From assembly GCA_033239125.1 (NCBI GenBank), contig BSWB01000005.1, positions 113,894,494-113,958,493 of the forward strand: 64,000 nt of DNA, given 5' to 3'. Below, one piece after another: positions 35,665 to 46,326 of this stretch. The first letter of the stretch is position 1. Every line of letters starts with the position of its first letter. Position numbers and translations under genes: made by a program. A model generated the notes under the pieces. That model was given only the letters and a program-made list of their open reading frames with translations. It was not told the origin of the DNA and searched no databases. The stretch comes from Fagopyrum homotropicum. Its lineage: Eukaryota; Streptophyta; Magnoliopsida; Caryophyllales; Polygonaceae.

Positions 35665-35954
35665 ATAATCCCTAATTATAAACTTGCAATAATTCCAAAT
35701 AAAGGCTACCACACTCTATTGACAAATCTAATACTTATATTTCCTTAAAAGAAGTCTATGGCGTTTACATTGGTTTGTTGTGCAGAAACTCTTATGTAGA
35801 TGCAAAATATAAAAACAAAAATTGAAACTACAACATAAGTTGGGATAGTAAGGAATTAAAAGTAGTACATTCTAGGATTACTAGTATTTGAATTAGAAAA
35901 ATGGAAAAGCAACCTAATAAAAAATGAGATGAATAGTGTGATGTATAAGGGTAA

Positions 35955-37368
35955 TCAACATTCTTTGTTAGGCTTGCACTTCCTAGGACCTGCAAAGCGT
36001 GTGAGTTCATTGACAGATTTCCCAGACATAGCAGGTATCATGCTCTCTTGAAAGGGGTTGTTCGTCAACGGTGCCCCTGACTGTCTGAAGTAAGCTCCGT
36101 TGATGAATAGATCGTTCTGTGATCTCCATGTCCATTGTTTCCACACGCCCTCCTCCGCCTCTCTCTTAGTTACCTCTTTCGATTCGATGTTAGGAGGCGC
36201 TATAAATCGGTTACCGTCGCTGATAATCGTCGGCTGCATATTGCCTCCAACGGCGTACATGAGCCAATGAGTGTAGTCGTTGTTCACGACGTGGAAGAAG
36301 CCCCACCGACACCTCGGCATTCTCTGCACCAACCCTTTTCCGAAGTTGTTGAACGCGACGGTTATCTGCATCTTCTGGTCGTCCTTGTTTTCGTCCCTCG
36401 CCCCAAACAAGAACACCTACAATAACATATAAGTCATAGGCTATTCCTCCTATTATGAGTCACTAAGCTAAATAGGTTGAATTATGAAAGTAGTTGTTTA
36501 CGTCGTTATGATACATCATGTGGACGTTGGAGATGGTGATGGCGGTGGAGCCCTCAATGGCGTCGATGAGGCCGTCGGTACAATTAGCAAGAGAGACATG
36601 GTCTATCCAAATACGACTCGACCCAAAGATAGAAATTCCATCACCATCGCTGCGGGTACGTTGACCGAAGTGGTTGACGGAGTCTCGAATAACACCACCT
36701 TCACCGGGGACAATGCCGTGGATGTGGAGGCCGTGGATGATGACATTTTGCACGAATTGTATAGTGATCCCCGCCCCATCCGCTATATGCACTTGTGTAC
36801 CTCGTGCGTCTATGGTCTTGTCTCCGGTCATCATCAACTCCTGCATGAGTTTAATATTCATCGGACGGCTAAAAATGATCCAAAGCGGCTCCACTTGTAT
36901 GACAGCATGCCGGAGTGTACCAGGAACCGGGTTCATCAAATCATTATCCGACGGGTCCGTAACGACGTAGATCCGCCCACCCTTGCCGCCGGTGGTCCCA
37001 CGGCCAAACCCTAATGCGCAATCTGCTAATCTCATTCTATTTTGTTCCCAGTCAGGTAAGCATCTCCAACACTTGTCTATAGGGTTCGTCGCTAAGCAAG
37101 GTCCTTCGTATTTCTCTCCTAACCCTCTTCTTAGCGTAGGGTTCTTCATGTTATCCTCTACAGCGAGGTGGACATGGTGGTTCAGGTGATTCGTAACATT
37201 GTACGGATCGGGATGGTAAGCTTCCATGGCAGCTCGCCTCGCCAGCAGCGCCCTGTTAGTCCAATACTCGTCATACTCGGCGATGTGGGCACTTATACAA
37301 AGCAAATTCAATAACAACACAATCAAAACACTAATCTTTCTATTTTCCATCAAAATAAATGAGTTCAT
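35955..37368 (-). CDS. Pectate lyase (PL1 family), two exons
   Basis: Secreted enzyme that cleaves de-esterified pectin by beta-elimination, loosening cell walls. Exon 1 is 37368-36502, the intron 36501-36417 (85 bp, GT-AG on the minus strand), and exon 2 36416-35955; the product has 442 residues, normal for the family. The N-terminus has a signal peptide (ISVLIVLLLNLLCISAH). A pectate-lyase N-terminal domain follows (YHPDPYNVTNHLNHHVH), then the beta-helix with GGRIYVVTDPSDND, the Ca2+-binding acidic sites in SDGDGISIFGSSRIWIDHVSL and DGLIDAIEGSTAI, and the catalytic Arg region LVQRMPRCRWGFFHVVNNDY. The C-terminus has NRFIAPPNIESKEVTKRE and WTWRSQNDLFINGAYF. The N-terminal domain and LFGARDE variant recall the pollen-type clade (LAT56/LAT59-like), which is inference. 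Start could also be Met at 37350. No lesion found. Confidence 0.95.
36417..36501 (-). other. Intron of pectate lyase gene
   Basis: 85-bp intron with donor GTAAACAACT after the HND codons and acceptor TATTGTAG before GTGTTC. Removing it joins HND to VFLFGARDE in frame. Confidence 0.9.
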
Positions 37369-38815
37369 GATTTATTTTGCCTTCTAGGAGGAACCCTACA
37401 AGTAGAAAATCAAGATACTTAATGAGGTGATGTCCTCCCACAAGCAATTTACAAGGAGCTTTAAAGATTAATATGAAATGGAGGATGATGATGAAGAAGA
37501 AGTTGTGGTGAGGTATGTGATTATATTGTGTTGTTAATGGTGGACGAAATGCCACTTTGAATTCCCCGCCACTCAAACAAAATGCCTCTTTCCACATATG
37601 TTTTTGATGATGCTTATTTCCCCCATTAAATTAGGGTTTTCACTCATCGTCTAAATTCTAATTATATCCTCTTACGTTTTATGGATACCCACTCCTTATT
37701 TATTGCATACTAAGTCCGTTTCAATAGTGTCTACTTTTATGCCGATAAAGTACAAACAATCTATAAATAGCTTTGTGAAAGGGGTCGTTGATTGATGACA
37801 TGAATGTTAATGGGTGGTTTTTGGTAATTACTAGTTTAATAGATATATATTATATAAATAATACTTTTAATGAATGGTTTTCAGTAATTTACTAGAAGAA
37901 ATATATGATATGGTTTTAGTAATATATCTAGTTTACCACGAATTTGTAACTGGCATTTTAAAGCTATAGTTTTCAATTGTATTAGACAATATCCAAAGAG
38001 GGGATTATTATAGGACGACAAAACCCTGATGAAAGAAATTATACGTTGGGTCTATTGGATACAATCCACTACCTATATAGACTAATTTTAATCATAATCG
38101 TCTTCTCTTCAACAACAAGGCTACTTAAAGTTACACAAAACTTCAACTTCAACTTCTCGAAGGTAACAAACTAACAACCGTACTCAACCTGTGTCCATGC
38201 TTTTCAATTTCTTGAACGAAAAGTTGGATTTTGAGCTAGGTAAATGGCAGTGTATTGGTGATTTGTGTTGAGTCACAAGACCGTTCTGTATGTAATCTTA
38301 TAGGACCGACACGAATGAGTATCTAGGGTTTAAGGGTAAGGAAGTTTAGCATGAAAAAACACGAGTCAAAGGGAAACATTCATGTCTTGTCAAGTTTTGT
38401 CTTGTTAGTGGTGTTAGCATCGTTGAACTTTCTCATTACCTTGTCACAAACAATCGTACGTGGAGAGCATAAGATTTACGCTTTGACTGTTTCGTTGGAT
38501 TTTGCTCTACATTCTTGATTCTGTTGTGTGTTATATATGTCGGCTCGAGTCAATTGTTACGAAGTGTGGATCCATTGAGTCAAGTGTACTCGATGAGCGT
38601 AGGTGAACTAGTTTTTGGGCTACATAGTGAGTTAAGCTCATTTGAATCGGAGCATGATTTTTGGAAAACGGGTTCAATTTCCATGTTTATGAGCTCACTT
38701 CAAGCCACTTTGGTTCCGGAATAAAGACTATTTGAGCTGAGCTAGATTGTTGTTGTGTGCTTCGTTAGCACACATTCAAGACATCGGTTTGTCTCTGGAT
38801 TGGTGATGTGAGGTT
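37369..38815. other. Upstream region of pectate lyase, no other gene
   Basis: Contains the presumed promoter and leader of the minus-strand pectate lyase gene. A TATTTATAG box on the minus strand at about 37754-37762 is a weak TATA candidate. The rest, including an AT-rich stretch near 37830-37940, shows no gene. Confidence 0.45.
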
Positions 38816-39767
38816 TGTGAACACTCAATAATCATATAAACCGCAAGTACACGGCCAATTTATAATGTAGCGTACGATCAAATTTTCAAGGTCAAAATGC
38901 ACAAGGCCGGACCCTAGCTATATAGTTCATTGGTGGCCAAGATCAAAGATGTATAAGTATGAAAAATGTGACAAAAAGGGTGATAAAAAATCAATAAAAT
39001 ATAGTGAAAATAGGGCTCAAATGTTTACAAGCTTAAATGATAAGATTTAGATTCAAATATTAGAGAAAACTAGGTTTAGGGGATAATCTTCCCAAACCAT
39101 TACTAGCTAGTATGTTCTAGTAATAAAATACAATCATGAAGGGTAAATATCATGTTTGGTGAGTCCATATAGGCATCCTCACCCTCTTTTAAAGCTAAAA
39201 GGATAGCTTATATAAATTAATCATGCAATGATCGTGCCACAATTCAATTGATCAACCTTTAGTGACAATTATGATCATACTAAACAACATAAGAATCACA
39301 TGGTGTTTGCATACATCATATAGCATGTCATAACATGGATGAATAATCACAAATAGAGTTCAGTCATGCTTTCGCCTCCAATTAATTAACTTTATTATAA
39401 CATGATAGGGATCTAAACAATGCACAATTATCATCATATCATCTTGTAAGTCTCAGTTTCGATGATTAATCTAGCAATCAATCATTCATGTATGGAAGGA
39501 TACAATACTTTAACAAGTAGATTTTCTTGTGATTTTCGACGATTTAATTAGTGAATAGAGAGAAGACAAAACTTTTGTGGTTTTGATGCACAAATTACAA
39601 CTAGGGTTTTCAATATACTTCTGTGGATAAAAGAATACAACCCTAAACCTATCTATTTATAACAAAATAGACGAGCTCTTCCTGGGCCTTCGGCCAAGGA
39701 AGAGCTCATCTCGCTCGGTCCTTGGCCCATCATATCGGTATACCTAGATTTATTGTCTTATTATAAC
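38816..39767 (-). repeat. Probable copia 3' LTR region
   Basis: On the minus strand, a purine-rich tract CTAGGCGGAGA is followed by TGTTATAATAAGAC at about 39767, a typical copia 3' LTR start. A TATA box (TTATAAATAGATAGG) lies at about 39646-39660. The far end near 38816 is uncertain, so the extent is approximate. Confidence 0.5.
39673..39707. repeat. Strong hairpin next to LTR TATA box
   Basis: GAGCTCTTCCTGGGCC and GGCCAAGGAAGAGCTC form a near-perfect inverted repeat with a 3-base loop (TTC). It lies just upstream (minus sense) of TTATAAATAG. Confidence 0.75.
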
Positions 39768-41323
39768 AATCTCCGCCTAGACAACATAATCTAATACAAA
39801 AAATTGGGAACACACATACAATTACAGGACCTTGTACGCCAAATCCTCCTTGCTTCTCTTGACAGGGGGCTTTCTCACTCAACAACGAGTGACATGAACC
39901 AAATCCAAGCAATGCTTGAATTTGTCTGAGGTAACCGGTTTGGTCATCATATCAGCTGCATTCTAAGAAGTGTGCTCCTTCTCCAAAATGATCTCACTTG
40001 AAGCTACTAGCTCTCTAATCTTGTGAAATCTCACATAAATAATTTTAGTCCGAGCATGGTACATTTGATTCTTATCAAGGTATATAGCACTCTGACTATC
40101 ACATTGTACCTCAACTCCACCTTGCTCAACACTCAGTTCCTCCACAATTCCGCTAATCCACAATGTCTCCTTAGCTGTCTTTGCTAAAACCATGCACTCA
40201 GCCTCAGTTGTAGACAAGGATACTACAAACTACAAAACTAATCTACAACATATAGGCCCCCAACAAGAGTAAAGACATACCATGTAGTGGACCTCCGGTT
40301 GTCAAGATCACCGGCATAATCTGAATCAACATACCCTACAACTGAAGGATCACCTTCTTGGCCACCAAACATAATTCCACGGTCAACAGTACCCCTCAAA
40401 TACCTGAGAATCCATTTGACGGTCACCTAGTGTTCTCTCTCAAGATTAGACATATACTTGTTCACTTGGCTAACGGCTAGGGCCAAATCATGTCTTGTAC
40501 ACACCATAGCATACATCAAGCAACCAACTGTACTTGCATAAGGAATTTTGGACATATCTTTGATTTCTTTATCAGACTTCGGACACTGAGTTGAGGAGAG
40601 TATGAAGTGATTTGCTAGAGGAGTGCTGGCAGATTTGGAGTTGGTCATATCGAATATGTCAAGCACTTTCTCAATGTAAGGCTTCTAAGACAACCATAAC
40701 CTCCTAGAACTTCTCTCCCTGCGAATCTCCATACCAAGGATCTTATTTTCAACACCAAGATCTTTCATATCAAATTCCTTGCTCAACAAGGTCTTCAACT
40801 CAACAATATCATCAACATTCTTTCTAGCAATCAGCATGTCATCAACATATACTAGCAAGTACAAGGGAGATCCATCATCCAAATATCTCCCATAAACGCA
40901 ACAATCATACTCACATCTCTGGTAGCCTATCCGAAGCATATAAGAGTCAAACCTCTTGTACCATTGCCTAAGAGCCTGCTTCAGACCATACAATGACTTT
41001 GTCAACTTGCATACAAGTTTCTTCTCTTCTGGCTGGACAAAACCATTTAGTTTCTCCATGTAGATCTCCTCTTCCAAATCACCATGAAGGAAAGCTGTTT
41101 TCACATACATCTGCTCCAGATGCAAATCCCAGCTAGCTACCAGTGCCAACACAAATCTGATATACGTGTGTCGGACCACAGGCAAAAAATCTCATCATAA
41201 TCAATCCCCTTCTTCTGTGAGTAACCCTTTGCTACTAGTCATGCCTTGTACCTCATGCCTTCTTTCTTTGAGATGCCCCATTTATTCTTAAACACCCATT
41301 TGTAGCCTATTGCCCTCTTTCCT
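39768..41323 (-). pseudogene. Ty1/copia pol (RT, RNase H), Tork/Tnt1-like, broken
   Basis: Minus-strand frames give, in order: CKWVFKNKWG-like start (41300-41190) with a TGA; RVT_2 reverse transcriptase (41185-40685) with FLHGDLEEEIYME, KSLYGLKQALRQWYKRFD and catalytic YLLVYVDDML; YASTVGCLMYAM and RHDLALAVSQVNKYM; KWILRYLRGT and YVDSDYAGDLDNRRST; and RNase H (40217-39963) with STTEAEC, CDSQSAIYL and YHARTK. It ends with AADMMTKPVTSDKFKHC. Stops at 40685, 40427, 40238 and 39963 and a frameshift near 41185 kill it. Its 5' part is cut off by the Athila-like LTR starting at 41324 and must continue beyond the window. Confidence 0.88.
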
Positions 41324-41675
41324 TGTTGGAAGAGGAACTAACTCCTAACTCTTGTTATTGATGACATGAATTATATACCATTATAATCATGCATATTGTA
41401 GAGATTTACCTCGATTTACCTTGCATTTAAGGAGAACTTGTGTACCTTTTGTGTTCTATTCAATAATATTTCAGAAATAGAGGTCTACACGAGTTTTGGT
41501 TGAATTATAGGTAAATGGAGTGGATTTGAAAGCAAAAGTGGAGCAAAGAGCATCTAAGGTCATTAAGGAAGCTAAAGGAGTCTTAGAGGAGTCACAAAGA
41601 GCAAAGGAATTGCGTAAAAGAAGCACAAGGAAGAGGAAGAAAACAAGCCAAAAGACGAGCACTTTCTGTTGAAGA

Positions 41676-41760
41676 AAATCGTGCCATTTACTATATAAAT
41701 CGGACGATTTTTATCATTAAAAATCGAACGGTTTTATGTATAAATCAGCCAGCCCGATTT
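41676..41760. repeat. Palindromic module E (LTR)
   Basis: AAATCGTGC, 12 bp, palindrome AAATCGGACGATTT (41697-41710), a second palindrome-like AAATCGAACGGTTT (41721-41734) and a terminal half AGCCCGATTT (41751-41760). An extended form of the module. Confidence 0.65.
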
Positions 41761-42291
41761 ACTTTGTTTTTCGGCCAAATAAAAAGACGACACAAAGCCC
41801 ATCAACTTTGGGCTCGAGAAGGGTTTTGCCAAACGGCCCACTAGCAAGAAACTATAGTTTGGAACCCTGGGAACGAAATCGAAGAGGCCGCAGCGGGAAA
41901 TCTTTACACGTTAGTGAGAGATTGAAGATTCGGGGAGAAGGATTGAAACACTTTTGCCGGGAAGTCAATCTTGATCATATTTGTGAGATTTCTGTATTCC
42001 ATTGAAGCCTTTGTGGTTTTTGAACACGATATTGAGTAAATTGAGAGATACATTGATTACATTTGAGATTGGTTTACAGATTTGAAGGTTATTGAGTTTT
42101 TATTCAAGATTCGGGTTTATTTGAATTATTTCACTCAATCTTTAATTTGATTTGATTTTGAAAATGGTTGGCTAAAACCATTGTGATTCTGGGGAGAATA
42201 GTTGATGATTAAGGCTTAGATGATGATAGATTGAACTCATTCAAACATTTGGACTCTGAGAGTTTAGATTTTAACTTTGCGACAAACAGGA

Positions 42292-42344
42292 AAATCGCCC
42301 TGTTCTTGAATAAATCGTCCGATTTATTTGTGGTAGGTCGATTT
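42292..42344. repeat. Palindromic module F (LTR)
   Basis: AAATCGCCC (42292-42300), 11 bp, AAATCGTCCGATTT (42312-42325), 10 bp, GGTCGATTT (42336-42344). Confidence 0.75.
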
Positions 42345-43005
42345 AATACCCTGTCGAGCTTTAATTGATTCATTCCTTAACCAAAGTTAACCCTTGCCTA
42401 AATCCTAACCTTGATTAACCTTTTTAACCTCTAATTGAATGTATGAAGAGACTTCAAACTTGACTCTACATTTAATAGATTAAGATTACAAGATTTGGGT
42501 ATAGAGAGACTCAACATCCTTTATTAAGATTTTAAATTTGCTTTCTATTCTTTATCTTGGAGAGTCATATCCTGAGGTTTTAGATAGTTAGTTTGAACAT
42601 AATTCTTGTCTTTAGATCTTTCTATATTGCAGCCTCAACAACCCTTATAGAGAGAACCTTTGGACTAGACAGATAGGTTTCGGAACTTCGCCGTACGATA
42701 CCTACCTTTGAACACATAATCTTGGCAATATAAACTCTGTCCTTATATCACTTAGAAGTGTCTTGAATCGAAAGCTGAAATCGGATACTTGAATCCTTGG
42801 AATCATTTCCCCCTTTATTAATCACAAAAGCTTTTGCCTTTTTGCTAGATAATTGAGCTTGAATTTATTCTCACCAAATCCCTGAGTTCGACTCTGGAAT
42901 TCTTACCTTACTACAGCCGATCCGTACACTGCGGGTTCGCTTTGCTTTGAGTTCTAGATATAAATTTAAGACTTTGACGCACACACTTTTGGGCGAACAA
43001 GTTTT

Positions 43006-43023
43006 TGGCGCCGTTACCGGGGA
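43006..43023 (+). promoter_or_regulatory. Primer binding site (tRNA-Asp type)
   Basis: TGGCGCCGTTACCGGGGA, the primer site style of Athila/Tat elements, six bases after the LTR end. Confidence 0.85.
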
Positions 43024-43126
43024 TTTGGTCTAGACCAAATTCGGTTTTCGGTTGTCTAGCTTGAGAGCTCTTTCTCTTGTGATTTGATTAGTCTACTTGA
43101 GTGATCTTTGCAGGTTCTTTAGGTAT

Positions 43127-44832
43127 ATGCGAAAGACTAGATCCACTAAAGATCTAGTTCCTTTCGATCCCGAATTGGAGAAAACTTTAAGAAGAAAGTT
43201 GAAGGAAAAGAAAATGGCTGAAAATAACGAGAGAAACATCCAGGCTGAGTTGGATGAAGCTCAACGTCAACTAAAGTTGAGTGAGAAAGCTCGTGTAGAT
43301 GTTGAAACGAGTCATCAATTCCAAATTGATGAACTCAGGGCTATGATGTTGGACATGAAGTTGGAATTGAACGAATCCAAGAAGAAGAAGAAAGTCAAGA
43401 CACCGACTAAGTCCATTAGGAATGATTCATCCAATGATGAAGAACTTGACCCGGACATGCCGGCACTTGAGGAGATCGATCCAGTGATTCATCCTGTTCG
43501 AAACACCCCAAGACCACCGGTCGTTCCTCGCTACCCGGCTAGGGATGTGAGAGTGCTAATGAAGGTGATAGACCCCAAACTTTGGGGCAACGGATGGACC
43601 CAATTCAGCAACCACGCCGTCTAGGTGTGGATTTCGGAGCTGAAGACATCCAGGAGTTTAGCTTCTCACCGCAAGTTATCACCATGGTTCGCCAAAGTCA
43701 ATATGGCGGAGCAAGTGCTGAATCTCCACATCAACACTTGCAGAATTTCGAGATTCTCATGGAGACTATGAAGCCAAAGAAGGCTACTACAAGCAATTAC
43801 AAGATCAAACCGTTCTTCTTTTCTTTGAAGGACAAGGCTCTAGCTTGGTACCAAACACTTCCAGCTGCAAAGCTGGCTACATGGGAGGAATTGTCTTCGG
43901 AATTCCTCACCAAGTTCTTCCCGCCATCCAAAATGGCGGAATTGAGAGGTAAGATAAATGCTTTTTCTATAAAACCTAACGAAAGTTTGTTTCAATCTTG
44001 GGAAATGTTTCAGGATCTCTTGTTGGATTGCCTACACCACGGCATTTCAAAACTGGAATTATTGGAGATCTACTATAAAGGATTGGATGTGGAAACACAA
44101 TTCAACCTCCAATCTCTCTCTTGTGGCACATTCATGGACATGAGAGAGGATGACGCTTGGGATTTCATTGAGAAGCAAGCCCAAGTGACTGAGAAGTATT
44201 CCCTCCGGAAGGTCGAACCAAATAGCTGGAATCAAGGTGATCCAGGAGCTAAATTGAACCATGGTTCTCAAACACAAATATTTTCCCTCAACAATGAGAT
44301 CAAAGAGTTGAAGGAAGTAATCAAAACGAGTCTTCAAAAGACTAAGGAGCAGGAAGCCAACTATATGGGAAGGGATAACAATCAAAGGAATGACTACCGG
44401 AACAACAACCGGGGCTCTAACTGGAATAACAACAATAGGAACTCCAATAGCAACAATTGGAGGTCAAATCAACAAACTCCAGGTAATCCTTATTCTCATG
44501 CTGAAAAAGCTCTAACACCTCCATCTTCTTCTACTCCTTTGAAAAGCCAGGAACAGTCATCAAATGGATCGAACAAACCCGATCCCATGTTGGAAACGAT
44601 CCTAGGGAAACTACAAGGATTGGAGAGCTATATAACTTCGGTTGATAAAGCTCACAAAGCTTTGGAAAGCCAAGTATTTAGCAAAGCCGGAGGAGAAGTT
44701 CCAAGAGACCAAGGGAAACTTCCCGGGAAGACGGAAGATAACCCAAAGGGAAGGGTTATGGCAATCACTACTAGGAGTGGCGTAACAACTACTGATCCTC
44801 AACCTAAAGTAGTTGAAACCACCACCAAATAA
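43127..44832 (+). pseudogene. Athila-like gag, one frameshift
   Basis: Structural protein of the virus-like particle. It starts MRKTRSTKDLVPFDPELEK at 43127, followed by a charged, helix-rich region (EKARVDVETSHQFQIDELRA). The frame shifts by one base near 43585-43610 into LGVDFGAEDIQEFSFSP. The retrotransposon gag domain has FFFSLKDKALAWYQTLP, TWEELSSEFLTKFFP, KINAFSIKPNESLFQSWEMF and LLLDCLHHGI. The tail is Asn-rich (NNRGSNWNNNNRNSNSNNW) and has no CCHC knuckle, as in Athila. It stops at TAA 44830-44832, which is in frame with the protease downstream, so the TAA probably replaced a sense codon of a gag-pro frame. Confidence 0.85.
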
Positions 44833-45766
44833 GGAGAGGGAAAAGAGAAGGAAGATGTTTATGTTCCTCCAACCGCCTACAAACCACCTCTACCATTTCC
44901 TCAATCTAGAGCGCATGTACGCCTAGATAAACACTTCGGTAAGTTTATTGAACTTATGAGTAAGCTGCATATTAATATACCTTTTATGGATGCAATTTTA
45001 GGTATGCCAGCTTATGGGAAATTCCTCAAGGAGATCCTCTCTAACAAGAGGAAATTAGAAGACATTGGAGAAGTCAAGATGAGTATGGAGTCATCCGAAC
45101 TCATCAAGACTATGACGGAGAATATGCCACCTAAGCTACGTGATCCAGGATCCTTTTGCATACCCATCACTTTGGGAGAGGCTACTTATGATGCACTTTG
45201 CGACCTAGGAGCAAGTGTGAGCATCATACCAGTTGCTTTATGCAAAGCAGTTGGTCAGCTAGGAGAGCCTAGACCGGTGAAGATCACACTCTACATGGCT
45301 AATCGTTCCACCACTAAGCCAGTTGGGATATTAGAAGACATTCCTGTAAGACTCGGTAAGTTTTACATTCCTATAGATTTTGTCGTTCTTGACATCCCTG
45401 CAGATTATCCAGTTCCCATCATTCTTGGGAGACCATTCCTTGCAACATCCGGATGCATGGTAGATTGCAAGAATGGCCAGCTATCTTTCAATATAGGTGA
45501 AGAGAAAGTGGAGTTCATACTCTCCTCTTTGATAAAGGAGCCAGCCTTGAGAGAAGATGTCTTTGACATCTTTGATGAAGAAGAATCTAGAGAGGTAGTA
45601 AGTTCAATCTTAATGAAAGACCCTCTTCAAAAGGTTCTTAGTATGAGCATCATGGAGGAAGGAGTAGAACATGATTGTGACGATGATGTGAAAGCATTAG
45701 AAGATGTGGAGGAAGAATCAAGAACAGGATTTGAAGAGCTGGAATCGACCCAGGAAACTGTGAAAA

Positions 45767-45819
45767 AAATCGACCTACACGAATTAAATCGTTCGATTTC
45801 TGAAGAGGTAAGTCGATTT
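45767..45819. repeat. Palindromic module G (coding linker)
   Basis: AAATCGACC (45767-45775), 10 bp, AAATCGTTCGATTT (45786-45799), 11 bp, AGTCGATTT (45811-45819). Lies in the open frame between protease and RT. Confidence 0.75.
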
Positions 45820-45835
45820 TTGACAACAGGAAGAA

Positions 45836-45881
45836 AAATCGACCCACAAATCGTCCGATTTGCTTCAGGGGAGGTCGATTT
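45836..45881. repeat. Palindromic module H (coding linker)
   Basis: AAATCGACC (45836-45844), 3 bp, AAATCGTCCGATTT (45848-45861), 11 bp, GGTCGATTT (45873-45881). The left spacer is shortened; the right side keeps the standard spacing. Confidence 0.7.
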
Positions 45882-46321
45882 ATCGAAGAATTCTCCGGAT
45901 CCTACAAACTTGACTGCAGTTGTTCTCAACTCTAATGATACACCCTCCCCACCTTCAGAGGCTTCTCCCATGACATTGGAAGGTCATGAATCATCAGTCA
46001 AAGCACCTCCATCATTGGAATTAAAGCCCCTCCCTACACACCTAAGGTACGCATTTTTTGGCACTAATTCTACATATCCGGTTATAGTTAATGCGAATCT
46101 AGACGATGTTGAGCTAGAGAAGCTCATGAATGTTTTAAGGCAACATAGGAGAGCATTAGGCTATACTATTGATGATTTGGTAAGTATAAAACCTTCCCTA
46201 TGTATGCATAAAATTTTAATGGAAGAGGACTACAAACCTTCACGTCAACCTCAAAGACGGTTAAACCCGGCAATGAAGGATGTCGTGAAGAAAGAAATCC
46301 TTAAGCTACTAGATGCAGGTA

Positions 46322-46326
46322 TCATC
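46322..46326. repeat. 5-bp TSD (left) TCATC of tandem element
   Basis: Identical to 62261-62265. Removing everything between restores the Athila reading frame. Confidence 0.95.

Larger units (their letters stand above)
41324..42999 (+). repeat. 5' LTR of Athila-like element
   Basis: Starts TGTTGGAAGAGG and ends GGGCGAACA (inverted ends TGTT/AACA). The start coincides with the break in the copia pol frame, and the end lies six bases before the primer site. It contains palindromic modules E and F. 1676 bp. Confidence 0.7.
44833..46326 (+). pseudogene. Athila-like aspartic protease and linker, cut by insertion
   Basis: Same frame as gag. A conserved lead (VPPTAYKPPLPFPQ, SKLHINIPFMDAI, MPAYGKFLKEIL) precedes a retropepsin core with CDLGASVSIIP, where the family often has DLGA instead of DSGA. 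VKITLYMANRST, DFVVLDI and IILGRPFLATSG follow. The linker (about 45540-45960) is acidic and contains palindromic modules G and H in coding DNA. HKILMEEDYKPSRQPQRRLN leads to the RT and is interrupted at 46326 after LLDAGII by the nested tandem element. Confidence 0.85.

Noticed and set aside
36135..36425. 96-codon plus-strand frame
   Set aside because: Antisense shadow of pectate lyase exon 2.
36484..37014. 176-codon plus-strand frame
   Set aside because: Antisense shadow of the pectate lyase exon 1.
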